The notes: generated from the letters alone by a model not told the origin. A DNA stretch of 64,000 nucleotides from Bradyrhizobium sp. WD16 (GCF_024181725.1 NZ_CP028908.1:3585501-3649500), one strand, 5' to 3'. Positions 35,038 through 43,847 are shown, counted from the stretch's first letter. Numbers and translations are program-made.

Positions 35038-35105
35038 TGTCCTGTCTCCGAATTACCGCTTCGTTTGCCTCACCCTCGCACGGTCATTCGGAGACAGGAC
35101 ACTAG
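35034..35105 (-). repeat. Extra palindromic repeat type A
   Basis: A second type A hairpin directly abutting the composite with a shared CTAG and no linker. A few bases shorter than other A copies (CTAGTGTCCTGTCTCC at the left). Confidence 0.9.
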
Positions 35106-35191
35106 TGGGGCATGAACTATCTTGCTGTAACGTTTGAAGCATGAAACACTTTGCTGCGACGGCGCGCTGACGAGAGGATGGGGATATTAGC

Positions 35192-36175
35192 ATGCGCAAC
35201 ATGATGAAGCGGGTGACTGTGGCGGGCGCTACGCTGGCGGCGCTGGTGACGGCCAATGGCGCCATGGCGCAGCAGACCATCCGGGTCGGCTGGACCATTC
35301 CGGCGGAAGAGTCCAAATACTGGATGATGAAGCGGCCGGACCAGTTCCCCGATCTCGGCAAGAAGTACAAGATCGAATGGACCCAGTTTCAGGGCACCTC
35401 GCCGATGACCCAGGCGCTTGCCGCCGGCGCGCTGGATTGCGCGACGCAGGCGCCGTTGTCCCTCGCCAACGGCGCGGTCAATGGCGGGCTGAAGGCCTAT
35501 ATCGTCGCCCAGCATGTGTTCGAGAAACCCGGCGGGTTCTCGGTGTATTGGGCGGTCAAGGAGGACTCTCCGATCAAGACGATCGCTGACCTGAAGGGCA
35601 AGACGGTCGGCATCTCCGTGCTCGGCGGCGGCACCTATGGTCCTTTCGCCATGCTGCTGAAGAAGAACGGCGTCGACCCGGAAAAGGATATCAAGCTGGT
35701 CGAAGTCGGTTTCGCCGTGTCGGAGGATGCGCTGCGTCAGGGCCGGGTCGATGCGGTCAACATGAACCAGCCCTTTGCCGCCCGCGCCGAGGCCAAGGGC
35801 GGCACCCGCAAGCTGTTTGCACTCTCCGAGGCGATGCCGAACATCGTCCACATCCTTGAGGCCTGCCGGGCCGATTTCGTCGACAAGAATCCTGATCTGG
35901 TGAAGGCCTATGTCGCGGATATCACCCGCGGCATGAAGATGGCGCTGGCCAATCGCGAGGAGACGATCAAGGTGGTGTCCGAGGTGATGAAGGCGCCGCC
36001 GGCGGTGCTGGAGACCTATCTGCTCAAGAGCAACGATTTCGGCCGCGATCCGGTGGCGGCGCCGAACTTCGAGGCGATCCAGACCATGCTCGACATCTAC
36101 GCCGAAACCGGCATGCTGCCGAAGATGAGTGTGAAGCAGTTCTATAATCCGGACGTGGTGGCGCCGATTCAGTAG
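35192..36175 (+). CDS. ABC transporter substrate-binding protein (NMT1/SsuA-like)
   Basis: 327 aa. Signal peptide VTVAGATLAALVTANGAMAQ with cleavage after A-M-A. Mature part QQTIRVGWTIPAEESKYWMM, then TQALAAGALDCATQAPLSLA, IADLKGKTVGISVLGGGTYG and FAVSEDALRQGRVDAVNMNQ: the order seen in SsuA/TauA/NMT1-like binding proteins. It delivers the ligand to the two-permease importer encoded just upstream. ATG at 35192 with GGGG eight bases upstream; ATGs at 35201/35204 are possible. It is separated from the permeases by ~320 bases full of palindromic repeats, which may allow unequal expression. A terminator follows. Confidence 0.9.
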   Translation: MRNMMKRVTVAGATLAALVTANGAMAQQTIRVGWTIPAEESKYWMMKRPDQFPDLGKKYKIEWTQFQGTSPMTQALAAGALDCATQAPLSLANGAVNGGLKAYIVAQHVFEKPGGFSVYWAVKEDSPIKTIADLKGKTVGISVLGGGTYGPFAMLLKKNGVDPEKDIKLVEVGFAVSEDALRQGRVDAVNMNQPFAARAEAKGGTRKLFALSEAMPNIVHILEACRADFVDKNPDLVKAYVADITRGMKMALANREETIKVVSEVMKAPPAVLETYLLKSNDFGRDPVAAPNFEAIQTMLDIYAETGMLPKMSVKQFYNPDVVAPIQ

Positions 36176-36197
36176 ACGTTATCGCCTCTCGGTCTTG

Positions 36198-36231
36198 AGC
36201 AATGGCCGGCTGAGCCCGGCCATTGCTTTTT
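36198..36231 (+). terminator. Intrinsic terminator of the ABC importer operon
   Basis: GCAATGGCCGG-CTGAGC-CCGGCCATTGC, an eleven-base perfect stem followed by TTTTT, 23 bases after the binding-protein stop. Confidence 0.88.
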
Positions 36232-36292
36232 GTCCCATGCCGAGCGTCGGTTGAATGTTCGTTGAGCTTTCGGAGATCGTCGCGCGCAGGCG

Positions 36293-36308
36293 CTAGTGTC
36301 CCGTCTCC
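36293..36308 (+). repeat. Fragment of palindromic repeat type A
   Basis: CTAGTGTCCCGTCTCC only; the rest of the hairpin is missing. It marks a former insertion with later deletion. Confidence 0.6.
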
Positions 36309-36494
36309 ATCGCGCCAGCAGAGCGGCAAGGTTCCCGGCGGGCGCGCCGGCAAGCTCGATGACGCAAGAGACGAGCGGCGGGACCAGCACGACAATGGCG
36401 GAACGATCATTCATGGCACGCTCCTGATAGCGGTGGTCAGCTCCGGGGCGGACGCATCGGACTTAATTCCCCCATCCCGCGGTCGATGACAGGC

Positions 36495-38081
36495 TCAGGT
36501 CGCTGTGGCGCGATCGGCTTCCCATCTTGCGACTTCGGCGAGTTCGGCCTCGGGATGCAGGGTGGCCACTTTGAAGCGGCCGAGATAGACCTTGCCGTCG
36601 CTCCCATCGATCGAGAGCCAATCGCCTTCACCAAGGCGGGCATCCTCCAGCATCGCGCCTCCGGGGCCATCGAGGCGCAGGCGCGTGCAGCCGACGATGC
36701 AGGGCTTGCCGAGTTGGCGCGCCACCAGCGCCGCGTGGGAGGTTAGTGCCCCGGTCACCGTCACGATGCCGGACGCCACGGCAAAGCCGGCGATGTCGCC
36801 GGTGCTGGCTTCGGGACGAAGCAGGATGACGGGATCGCCCGCAGCGGCGATCTGCCGCGCATCCTCGGTGCTGAAGGCGGCCCGGCCGACAGCGACACCT
36901 GCGCTGGCGCCGACGCCTTGGGCCGCAGGTTCGCCGGCATCGATCAGCCGCGTCTCGGCGATGGCGTCGAGGTCGATGCCCTGAATCCGGCGCAAGCCCG
37001 CTTGCGGCGTCAGCACGCCCTCGCGGACGAAATCCACGGCAAAGCGCAGGGCAGCGCGAGGCGTTCGCTTGGCATCCCGGGTCTGCAGGAGCCACAAACG
37101 GCCATCCTCGACGGTGAATTCGACATCCTGGACATCGCCGAACGCGCGCTCGAGGCGGAAGAGCACGGCGCTGAGTTCTGTCGCGAGATTCGGTAGCGCA
37201 CGGGCGATGGTCTCCGCAGTATCGGGCGGGCGCCGGCCCGAGACGACGTCCTCGCCCTGGCCGTCAAGCACCATGTCGATCACCGGCCGCGGCGTGCCGC
37301 TCGACGGGTCGCGGGAGAATGCGACACCGGCGCCGGAGGAAGGCCCCGAATTGCCGTACACCATCGCTTGAACGGTGACCGCGGTACCCTGGAGGGATTC
37401 CAGATTCTGCAGGCGGCGATAGGTGTTGGCGCGTTCGCTGGTCCAGGATCGATAGACGGCGCCGGCGGCAGCTTCGAGCTGCGCCATGGCGTCGTCTGAC
37501 CAGATTTCTCCAGCCTCCTCGATCAGGGCGAGGTGTTCAGCCGCGAGATCCTCGAGCGCGACGCTGTCGAGATCGCGTTCGCTCGTCGCGCCGTCGGCGG
37601 CGACGGCCGCGTCACGGCGGGCGGTGAACGGCGCCGGTGCCAGGCCCAGCACCGTCTCGGCGTAACTCTCCAGGAAGCGCCGCCGGCAGTCCCAGGCGAG
37701 TCGCGGGCGTCCGGTGCTGCGGATCAGTCCCTGCACGGCGTCCAGAGTGCAGCCGACATCGAGGACGGTGTCCAGCATGCCGGGCATCGATCGTTCGGCC
37801 CCGGAGCGCACCGAGACCAGAAGCGGGCGCCGTCGATCGCCGATTCGCTTCCCGGTCTGCCCCTCGAGAAAGGCGACGCCCTGCTTGAGACTGTCGCGTA
37901 GTTCTCGGCCGGCGCGGCGGTCGCCGCGGATCACGGCGGCACAGAGCCGGACCGGCAGGACGAAGGCCGGAGGCACCGGCAGTCCGAGCGCTGCCATGCG
38001 GGCGAGATTGGCGGCCTTGGCGCCGATGTTCTCGGCGGAATGATGCCGCTTGCTTCCATCGCCGATGAGGATGAGGGTCAT
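36495..38081 (-). CDS. PPDK-like protein: ATP-binding and phosphohistidine domains without PEP barrel
   Basis: 528 aa. Residues ~1-340 match the pyruvate phosphate dikinase N-terminal ATP domain (GAKAANLARMAALGLPVPPA, SVRSGAERSMPGMLDTVLDV, VYGNSGPSSGAGVAFSRDP, DGQGEDVVSG, DVQDVEFTVEDGRLWLLQTR). Residues ~390-500 are the swivelling domain with the phosphoryl-carrier His in VTGALTSHAALVARQLGKPC. The C-terminal PEP/pyruvate barrel (~350 aa) is absent and no frame outside the gene continues it. It may phosphorylate another acceptor. ATG at 38079-38081 with GAG upstream. It follows the DUF47-like gene by 11 bases, so they are co-transcribed. Confidence 0.85.
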   Translation of the reverse strand: MTLILIGDGSKRHHSAENIGAKAANLARMAALGLPVPPAFVLPVRLCAAVIRGDRRAGRELRDSLKQGVAFLEGQTGKRIGDRRRPLLVSVRSGAERSMPGMLDTVLDVGCTLDAVQGLIRSTGRPRLAWDCRRRFLESYAETVLGLAPAPFTARRDAAVAADGATSERDLDSVALEDLAAEHLALIEEAGEIWSDDAMAQLEAAAGAVYRSWTSERANTYRRLQNLESLQGTAVTVQAMVYGNSGPSSGAGVAFSRDPSSGTPRPVIDMVLDGQGEDVVSGRRPPDTAETIARALPNLATELSAVLFRLERAFGDVQDVEFTVEDGRLWLLQTRDAKRTPRAALRFAVDFVREGVLTPQAGLRRIQGIDLDAIAETRLIDAGEPAAQGVGASAGVAVGRAAFSTEDARQIAAAGDPVILLRPEASTGDIAGFAVASGIVTVTGALTSHAALVARQLGKPCIVGCTRLRLDGPGGAMLEDARLGEGDWLSIDGSDGKVYLGRFKVATLHPEAELAEVARWEADRATAT

Positions 38082-38092
38082 GGCAGGTCTCG

Positions 38093-40018
38093 TCAGGCGG
38101 TCAGGTCGGTCATGAGGTAGCGACGCAGCAGATGTCCGAAGCCGGCCAATCGATCGGTCGCCCGCTCGATCGCCCGCGCGAGTTCGAGGATGGCGAGCGC
38201 CTGGGGCATTTCGATCGTTCCGCTCAGGGCCAGCGCCGTCAGGTGCCTTTCGTGGGCGTCGGCGGCATGCTCGGCATCGGAGAGGCGCGCAACACAGGCG
38301 AGTGCGTCCTCGGAATCGATCTGGTTTCCCTCCGGTATCTCGCAAACCGCGGCAAGTCCGCTGGCTGCCGCCTCGATGCCGGACAGCGCCTCATGGCAAA
38401 GGCCGACCAGCGCCGGCACGCAGGTCGCGTCGATCTTCGCCGGCAGCAGCGAGGCGACAAAGGTGGCCTGTTCGAGGTCGTCGATCGCGTCTTCGAGGCG
38501 ATCGACGAACTGTTCGATCATCGCGCCGCCCTGCAGACGGGCGATATCGCCGCGCGCTTCGATGGCGATCCGATCGGCCTTGCGCTCGATCGCCGCGGCG
38601 CGGGCGGCGAGGGTGCTGCCGTCGCAGCTCCGGCCGGTCTGTAGCGTGGCGACGTGGTGAGCGAGGGCCGCGGCGATATCATGGGCAAGTCCGGCCTGGC
38701 GGATGACGATGGCGAGCAGGGTGACGTCGACACTTTCGAGGCGACGGACGAGATCGGACTCGATGCTGTCGCGCACCAGCCTGACCGAGCGGCCGGCGGT
38801 AAGACCGTCGGTCGACATGCGCAGCGTGGTCTTGAGAAAATCGACCGCTCCGCCGCGGCCCAGCACTTCGTCGAGGCGTTCACCGAAACCGATGCGCGTC
38901 GGCGCCGCATTGCGGACCGCCGCGCCGATCAGTTCGCTGCCGCCGAGTTCGAGGAACGCGCGATGCCCGACCCTCGCCCGCGCTGCCCAGGTCAGGATCG
39001 AGACGGCATCCGTCTTGCCGACATAGTCGCGCAGCAGTTTACGAGCCCGGTTCCAGTCGATCAGGAACACCAGCGTCGCGCCGAGCGCGGCAAGGGCGGC
39101 GTCGCGTTCGGCGGCGCTATCCGTCTCAAGGCGTCCGGTGACCAGATAGAAGCCGTCGTCGCCCAATCCTTCGGCGTCATGGCGGTCGAGACCGCTCCAG
39201 ACGAAGTCGTGGCCCTCCATCAGCGAGATCAGGAACTTCGCGCGCGGGCGATGCACGTCGGTATAGGTTACCGTCACGGCATTGCCTTCTACCGAGATCA
39301 CCACGACATGGGCGTCAGTCGTGCCGATGTCGTTCTGGATCACCAGCCGCTCGCCGGAGCGCGTCGCCAGCGTATCGAGTCCGGGATGGTCGAATTTGAG
39401 TCCGCGGGTTTCGGCGAGACCGCGCATGAAGGCCTCGACGGCGCGGTGATCCTGCGGCGCGAGGCCGAAGACCCGCGCGCCCGCCAGTTCCTCCTCGGCG
39501 CAGCCGGCGGCCAGCCTGTTGAGTTGCTTGTGCAGATCCAGCACCAGGCGGTGCAGGCTGTCGCCGCCGCTTTCCGCCACGGCAGTCAGTCTGGCGATCT
39601 GCGCCGCATCGATATCGTCGCCGGCGTTCAGCGCGCCGCCGCCCCTGATCGCGATGAGCCGATCCTTCACACCGGCGCCTGCCGCCGGGTCAGCGGCAGC
39701 GACGGCGTCGATCATCGCGAGAGTGTCCTCGGCAATGTCCTTCATCAGGCGGTTAAGGGCCGGCGCGGCGATGCGACCCTCGCCGACGAGATGAGCTCCG
39801 GCGATGATTGGACTAATCGCAGCGGGTGCAAGCCCCGCCTGGCGGCACTCGACATCGAGATCCGTCACGGGACGCATCGGTTCTCGGGCGTGCAGCGCCG
39901 CGGCCTGCAAGGCGCTCAGCCGCACCTTGATACGATCGTTGGCACGCAGACCCTCCGAAACCAGCTTTGGCAACAGGACGGCGGTCTCGCCGAGTTCTTC
40001 GATCATCCGGGACTTCAT
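38093..40018 (-). CDS. Large protein with C-terminal DUF47/PhoU-like domain
   Basis: 641 aa, soluble. The last ~220 residues are helical with IERKADRIAIEARGDIARLQ, FVDRLEDAIDDLEQATFVAS and LSDAEHAADAHERHLTALAL, the E/D-x-x-x-D metal-binding helices of DUF47/PhoU-like proteins. The N-terminal ~420 residues are not a family I recognise; a beta-rich middle (LVIQNDIGTTDAHVVVISVE, NAVTVTYTDVHRPRAKFLIS) lies between helical parts. ATG at 40016-40018 with AAGGA eight bases upstream. Coupling to a PPDK-like phosphotransferase suggests phosphate or phosphoryl metabolism, which is inference. Confidence 0.75.
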   Translation of the reverse strand: MKSRMIEELGETAVLLPKLVSEGLRANDRIKVRLSALQAAALHAREPMRPVTDLDVECRQAGLAPAAISPIIAGAHLVGEGRIAAPALNRLMKDIAEDTLAMIDAVAAADPAAGAGVKDRLIAIRGGGALNAGDDIDAAQIARLTAVAESGGDSLHRLVLDLHKQLNRLAAGCAEEELAGARVFGLAPQDHRAVEAFMRGLAETRGLKFDHPGLDTLATRSGERLVIQNDIGTTDAHVVVISVEGNAVTVTYTDVHRPRAKFLISLMEGHDFVWSGLDRHDAEGLGDDGFYLVTGRLETDSAAERDAALAALGATLVFLIDWNRARKLLRDYVGKTDAVSILTWAARARVGHRAFLELGGSELIGAAVRNAAPTRIGFGERLDEVLGRGGAVDFLKTTLRMSTDGLTAGRSVRLVRDSIESDLVRRLESVDVTLLAIVIRQAGLAHDIAAALAHHVATLQTGRSCDGSTLAARAAAIERKADRIAIEARGDIARLQGGAMIEQFVDRLEDAIDDLEQATFVASLLPAKIDATCVPALVGLCHEALSGIEAAASGLAAVCEIPEGNQIDSEDALACVARLSDAEHAADAHERHLTALALSGTIEMPQALAILELARAIERATDRLAGFGHLLRRYLMTDLTA

Positions 40019-40074
40019 GGCCTGTCCTTCGGGCGGCGTGGCCAATCTGCCATTTAACGGAGCCGACGTCTTGC

Positions 40075-40111
40075 GCTAGATGGGATACGAACGTTGGAAA
40101 CGGGACACTAG
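40075..40111 (+). repeat. Remnant of palindromic repeat type D
   Basis: CTAG, then GATACGAACGTTGGAAACGG and the end of type D, GACACTAG. The left arm is gone. Confidence 0.65.
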
Positions 40112-40186
40112 TGTGGCGTCTCGCAATTGCCTACCGCCTTTGCGGCAAGCCTCTCGTAGGCAATTGCGAGACATAAGCCACACTAG
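40108..40186 (+). repeat. Palindromic repeat type B
   Basis: Full hairpin with arms TCTCGCAATTGCCTA / TAGGCAATTGCGAGA in the divergent region between the DUF47-like gene and the small cysteine-rich gene. Confidence 0.93.
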
Positions 40187-40199
40187 CACTTTGATTTTT

Positions 40200-40274
40200 C
40201 TAGTGTCCTTATGTCTCCGAATTACCGTGCGAGGGTGAGGCAAACGAAGCGGTAATTCGGAGACAGGACACTAG
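40200..40274 (+). repeat. Palindromic repeat type A
   Basis: Completes the composite unit 40108-40274; linker CACTTTGATTTTT differs by one base from the others. Confidence 0.92.
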
Positions 40275-40410
40275 ATCATTCATCTGATTGTCATAACCGC
40301 TGTCGCCGCCGGCCTGCGGTTGCAGGGCGTCACTGCTACAATTGCGCAGGATCAAGGGGCGGGAGACGGGGCTATGGATGATACCCCGGGTGGAAAGCGG
40401 AGGAGCCACG

Positions 40411-40653
40411 ATGGTCATCACGGATATCAACTGCGGATGCGGCGCAAGTTATCGCTGCGCCGAATCGTTATCACTCCGCGGCGAGGGCGGAGAATTTCTC
40501 TGCAGCTGCTGCGGGGCTTTGGTCGCTCGCTGGGATCGCCCGAGCCGGCGCGCCTATCGCCTCATCCACGCGCCGGAGCGGTTCTTCGCGCTTCATGTGC
40601 CGGTCGCGCCCGCGCCCGTTGTGCGCCCCTCAGGCTTGCGTTCGCAGGTATGA
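40411..40653 (+). CDS. Small cysteine-rich protein, putative zinc ribbon
   Basis: 80 aa. Two cysteine pairs, NCGCGASYRC and FLCSCCGALVARWD, about 25 residues apart, suit a zinc-ribbon fold; the rest is basic, then Pro/Ala-rich. The start is well supported: ATG at 40411 with GGAGGAG in the right place. Not part of an obvious operon. Function unknown; it could bind metal or nucleic acid. Confidence 0.75.
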   Translation: MVITDINCGCGASYRCAESLSLRGEGGEFLCSCCGALVARWDRPSRRAYRLIHAPERFFALHVPVAPAPVVRPSGLRSQV

Positions 40654-40728
40654 GGGAAAAACCGGCATACTAAATCTTAAGCTTGCCCGGATATGATCGA
40701 GTGAACTTCAATCATACGGGCGCGCGCG

Positions 40729-42828
40729 ATGAAGCTGTTTGCCAATCTGTCGATCCGAGCAGTTCTGGGGCTGATGATCGGCCTGCTCGGCGTCTTGCTG
40801 GTCGGATTGTCGTCGATGGGCGTGCTCGGCGCGATCGAGCGCAACACCGCCGCCCGACGGGTCGAGACCCTGGCCGGGACGAGCCAGCAGCTGTTCGCCA
40901 CCCTGCTCGGGTTTCGTCTTGAGCGCGGTACCGTCAATCCAGCGCTGATCGCTGAGGCGCCGGCCGATACAGTCGCCGATGCCCGGATTGCGACCAATCG
41001 CCAGGCCTCGGAGAACGCCTACAAGGCCGTGCAGGAGCATCTCGCCGGGGTTGTTGACCAGAATCTTTCCGCACTGCTCGTCAGGCTGACCTTGGCCCAC
41101 GACGCCCTGTCGTCTCTGCGGAAAAATGCGGATGCTGCGATCCACCAGCCCAAGGCGGCGCGCAGCGCGACGATCGCAGCCGACTATGCCCGGGCGGCGC
41201 AGGCCTATCTCGATGCCATCGTCGAACTGACCGGTGAGCTGGAAGCGACCCTCAAGCTGTTCGATCCCGTGGTCGACCAGCTCCTGTCGATCAAGCAGTC
41301 GGCCTGGGCCGCCCGCAATTTCGGCGGGCTGGTGGCCGTGCGGATCGAAAATGCCGCTGCGGCCGGTAAGCCCTGGACGGCAACGGATATCGTCGGGGCA
41401 GCGGAAGACACCGGGCGTGCGGCGCAGGCCTGGTCTCAGGTGCTCGATGCCGCGGCGCGGCCCGACGCGCCCGGCGCGATCGCGGAGGCGGTGGCACGGT
41501 CGAAGGGCGCGGACGCGCTCGCCATGGCGGAGCGTCAGAAGGCGGTCGTCAAGGGCTTGAGCAACAATCAGACAATCGAAGTCAAGATCAGCGAATTGCA
41601 GAAGCTCAATACGGCGCTCCTCGTCTATAGCGTCGATGTCGCCAACTCCGCGCTCAAGGAGATGGTGGCCCGGGCGGAACGCCAGATGGCGGCCGGCACG
41701 CGTAGCCTCGTCGTCAACGGGCTGATGATGCTGGCCGCGGTGGCGATGGTCCTCCTCGGCTTTCTCATCGTGCATCGGCGCGTCAGCGCCCCGATCCTCG
41801 CCTTGACCGAGTCCATGCGCCGTCTCGCCGACCATGATCTATCGACCGAAGTCCAGGGGTTCGATCGCCGGGACGAGATCGGTGCGATGAGCCGCGCCGT
41901 CGCGGTCTTCAAGCAGAACATGATCGCCGCCGATCAGCTCGCCGGCGAGAAGGAGGCCGAACAGGCCCGCAGGGAACGGCGGCAGATCGCGGTAGACACC
42001 TTGATCGCGCAGTTCGAAAAGACGGTGCTGGAATCGCTGCAAACGCTGGCAGGAGCTTCCAATGAGCTCAATGCAACGGCCCAGTCGATGTCGTCGACCG
42101 CCGAGCAAGGGCGCTCGAAATCGACCGCCGTCGAGCTGGTCTCGAAGGAAGCTTCGGCCAACGTCCAGACCGTGGCCGCCGCGACCGAGGAACTCTCCGC
42201 GTCGATCAGCGAGATCAGCCGTCAGGTGGTGGAATCCACCAGCATCACCGGGGAAGCGGTGATGCAGGCGGAGCGGACCAATGGCGAAGTGCAGGCGCTT
42301 GCAGATGCCGCGCAACGCATCGGCGACGTCGTGCAGCTCATCAACGGCATTGCCGAGCAGACCAACCTGCTCGCGCTTAACGCGACGATCGAAGCGGCGC
42401 GCGCCGGCGAAGCTGGAAAAGGGTTCGCCGTGGTCGCTGCCGAGGTGAAGAATCTCGCGACCCAGACCGCCAGAGCGACCGGGGACATCACCGCCCAGGT
42501 GACAGCGATCCAGGACGCTACCCGGGCTTCAGTGCAGGCGATCCACGCGATCGGCGGCACCATCAACCGCGTCAACCAGATCGCCGCGGCCATCGCCGCC
42601 GCGGTCGAGCAACAAGGCGCCGCGACCCGGGAGATCGCCCGCAACGTGATGCAGGCTTCGGAAGGCACGTCCCAGGTGTCGGGGCATATCGTCGGCGTCA
42701 GCGAGGCGGCAACGGAGACCGGCGCTGCAGCCGGTGAGGTGCTGGACTCGGCGAGAATGCTGGCGCGCCTGTCCGACGACCTGCGCAACGATGTTGATCG
42801 CTTCGTCGGCCATCTGCGCGCCGCCTGA
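40729..42828 (+). CDS. Methyl-accepting chemotaxis protein
   Basis: 699 aa. First helix at ~10-33 ([20 protein letters not shown]), a ~290-residue mostly helical periplasmic domain, second helix at ~325-348 ([20 protein letters not shown]), HAMP domain ([20 protein letters not shown]), and the signalling hairpin tip [20 protein letters not shown]. It ends [11 protein letters not shown] without a CheR-binding pentapeptide. The helical sensor could bind a small acid, and the catabolic genes next door make an aromatic-acid attractant plausible, but that is inference. ATG at 40729; no strong RBS. Confidence 0.92.
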   Translation: MKLFANLSIRAVLGLMIGLLGVLLVGLSSMGVLGAIERNTAARRVETLAGTSQQLFATLLGFRLERGTVNPALIAEAPADTVADARIATNRQASENAYKAVQEHLAGVVDQNLSALLVRLTLAHDALSSLRKNADAAIHQPKAARSATIAADYARAAQAYLDAIVELTGELEATLKLFDPVVDQLLSIKQSAWAARNFGGLVAVRIENAAAAGKPWTATDIVGAAEDTGRAAQAWSQVLDAAARPDAPGAIAEAVARSKGADALAMAERQKAVVKGLSNNQTIEVKISELQKLNTALLVYSVDVANSALKEMVARAERQMAAGTRSLVVNGLMMLAAVAMVLLGFLIVHRRVSAPILALTESMRRLADHDLSTEVQGFDRRDEIGAMSRAVAVFKQNMIAADQLAGEKEAEQARRERRQIAVDTLIAQFEKTVLESLQTLAGASNELNATAQSMSSTAEQGRSKSTAVELVSKEASANVQTVAAATEELSASISEISRQVVESTSITGEAVMQAERTNGEVQALADAAQRIGDVVQLINGIAEQTNLLALNATIEAARAGEAGKGFAVVAAEVKNLATQTARATGDITAQVTAIQDATRASVQAIHAIGGTINRVNQIAAAIAAAVEQQGAATREIARNVMQASEGTSQVSGHIVGVSEAATETGAAAGEVLDSARMLARLSDDLRNDVDRFVGHLRAA

Positions 42829-42872
42829 GGGCGCGGCGACCGCCCCGAGACGGCGGCGAGGGAAGGCCCAGT

Positions 42873-43847
42873 TCAGGGCTTCTCGCTACGCTCGTCGATC
42901 AGGAGGTCGAGCGCGTATTTGATCGTCGCGCGTTCGTCGTCGGAAAAGCGCCTCAGCAGATCGGCCTCGTGGGCTTGGGCGGCGCGCAGCACCGGCTTGA
43001 CCAGCTTGCGCCCCTTGGCGGTGAGATGGATGGGTGTGCGGCGGCGGTCGGCGGCGGTGCCGCGCCGCTCCACGAGGCCCTCGGCCTCCATGCGATCGAG
43101 CACCTTCGTGAGCCTCGGTTGCTTCATCAGCGCCATCGCGGCGAGTTCGCCGACCGAAAGGCCGTCGGCATCGGTCAGGCAGGCCAGCACCCGCCATTCG
43201 GGCACCGAGAGATTCCACGTCCCGAGCGTGGCGTGAAATTCGCCGGAGACGATGACGCTGGCGCGGGCCAGCAGATAGGGGAGATAGTTGCGGACGAAAC
43301 CCGAACTGGCGGCCGCCGGCGTCCGGCGCGGACCTTCGATCCGGCGCATCACGCCGGAATGGAACAGCAGCGGATCGTGAACCCGCTCGACCAGGCGGAT
43401 CACTTCGCCGACGAGGATGGTGTGATCGCCGCCGTCGTAACGCGCCCAGGTGCGGCATTCGAAGATCGGCGCAAGTTCGGTCAGGAGCGGGGCGCCGGAA
43501 ATTCCCGTCTCATGGGGAATATCGGCAAACTTCTCGGCAGTGCGGCTGGCGAAGCGAAGCGCAAGATCCTGATGGTCGGCGCCGAGAAAGTGGATCGCGA
43601 AGCCTTCCGCGGCGACGAAGGCGTCGTGGCTCGGAGCCGCCTTCGCCGGGCACCACAGCACCAGGGGCGGGTCGAGGGACACTGACGCGAAGGAATTGGC
43701 GGTCATGCCGAGGCGGCGATCCGCGCTCTGGGCGGTGACGATGGTGACCCCGGTGGGAAACTGGCCGAGCGCCTTGCGAAAGGACAGCGGATCGAGACCG
43801 GCAGCGCGGCGGGTGTCCAGTTTGGTTGTCACGACTTTGGTTGTCAC
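42873..43847 (-). CDS. Flavin reductase-MarR regulator fusion
   Basis: 324 aa. Residues ~15-175 are a flavin reductase-like FMN-binding domain (FRKALGQFPTGVTIVTAQSA, MTANSFASVSLDPPLVLWCP, GDHTILVGEVIRLVE with the G-D-H motif). Residues ~185-320 are a MarR winged helix (LSVPEWRVLACLTDADGLSV, MKQPRLTKVLDRMEAEGLVE with R-R-G-T-A-A-D-R-R in the wing). It could sense flavin or an aromatic ligand. GTG start at 43845-43847 with GAGG six bases upstream; a 15-base direct repeat duplicates the start and gives V/M-T-T-K-V-V-T-T-K. Divergent from the NicX-like gene, with an operator-like palindrome between. Confidence 0.87.
   Translation of the reverse strand: MTTKVVTTKLDTRRAAGLDPLSFRKALGQFPTGVTIVTAQSADRRLGMTANSFASVSLDPPLVLWCPAKAAPSHDAFVAAEGFAIHFLGADHQDLALRFASRTAEKFADIPHETGISGAPLLTELAPIFECRTWARYDGGDHTILVGEVIRLVERVHDPLLFHSGVMRRIEGPRRTPAAASSGFVRNYLPYLLARASVIVSGEFHATLGTWNLSVPEWRVLACLTDADGLSVGELAAMALMKQPRLTKVLDRMEAEGLVERRGTAADRRRTPIHLTAKGRKLVKPVLRAAQAHEADLLRRFSDDERATIKYALDLLIDERSEKP

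Larger units (their letters stand above)
36169..36414 (-). pseudogene. Small open frame broken by a repeat fragment
   Basis: 81 codons. The first ~37 residues look real: ATG at 36412-36414 with AGGAG six bases upstream, then MNDRSAIVVLVPPLVSCVIE and a hydrophobic stretch. At 36293-36308 the frame enters CTAGTGTCCCGTCTCC (seen on plus), the end of a type A repeat, and beyond that it reads through the terminator hairpin and into the end of the convergent gene. I interpret it as a small gene whose 3' end was replaced by a repeat insertion and later deletion. It could also be chance. Confidence 0.35.

Noticed and set aside
40663-40690. Possible seventh copy of the regulon operator before the chemoreceptor
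   Set aside because: CATACTA-AATC-TTAAGCT matches too poorly in the right half; kept out of the motif set.
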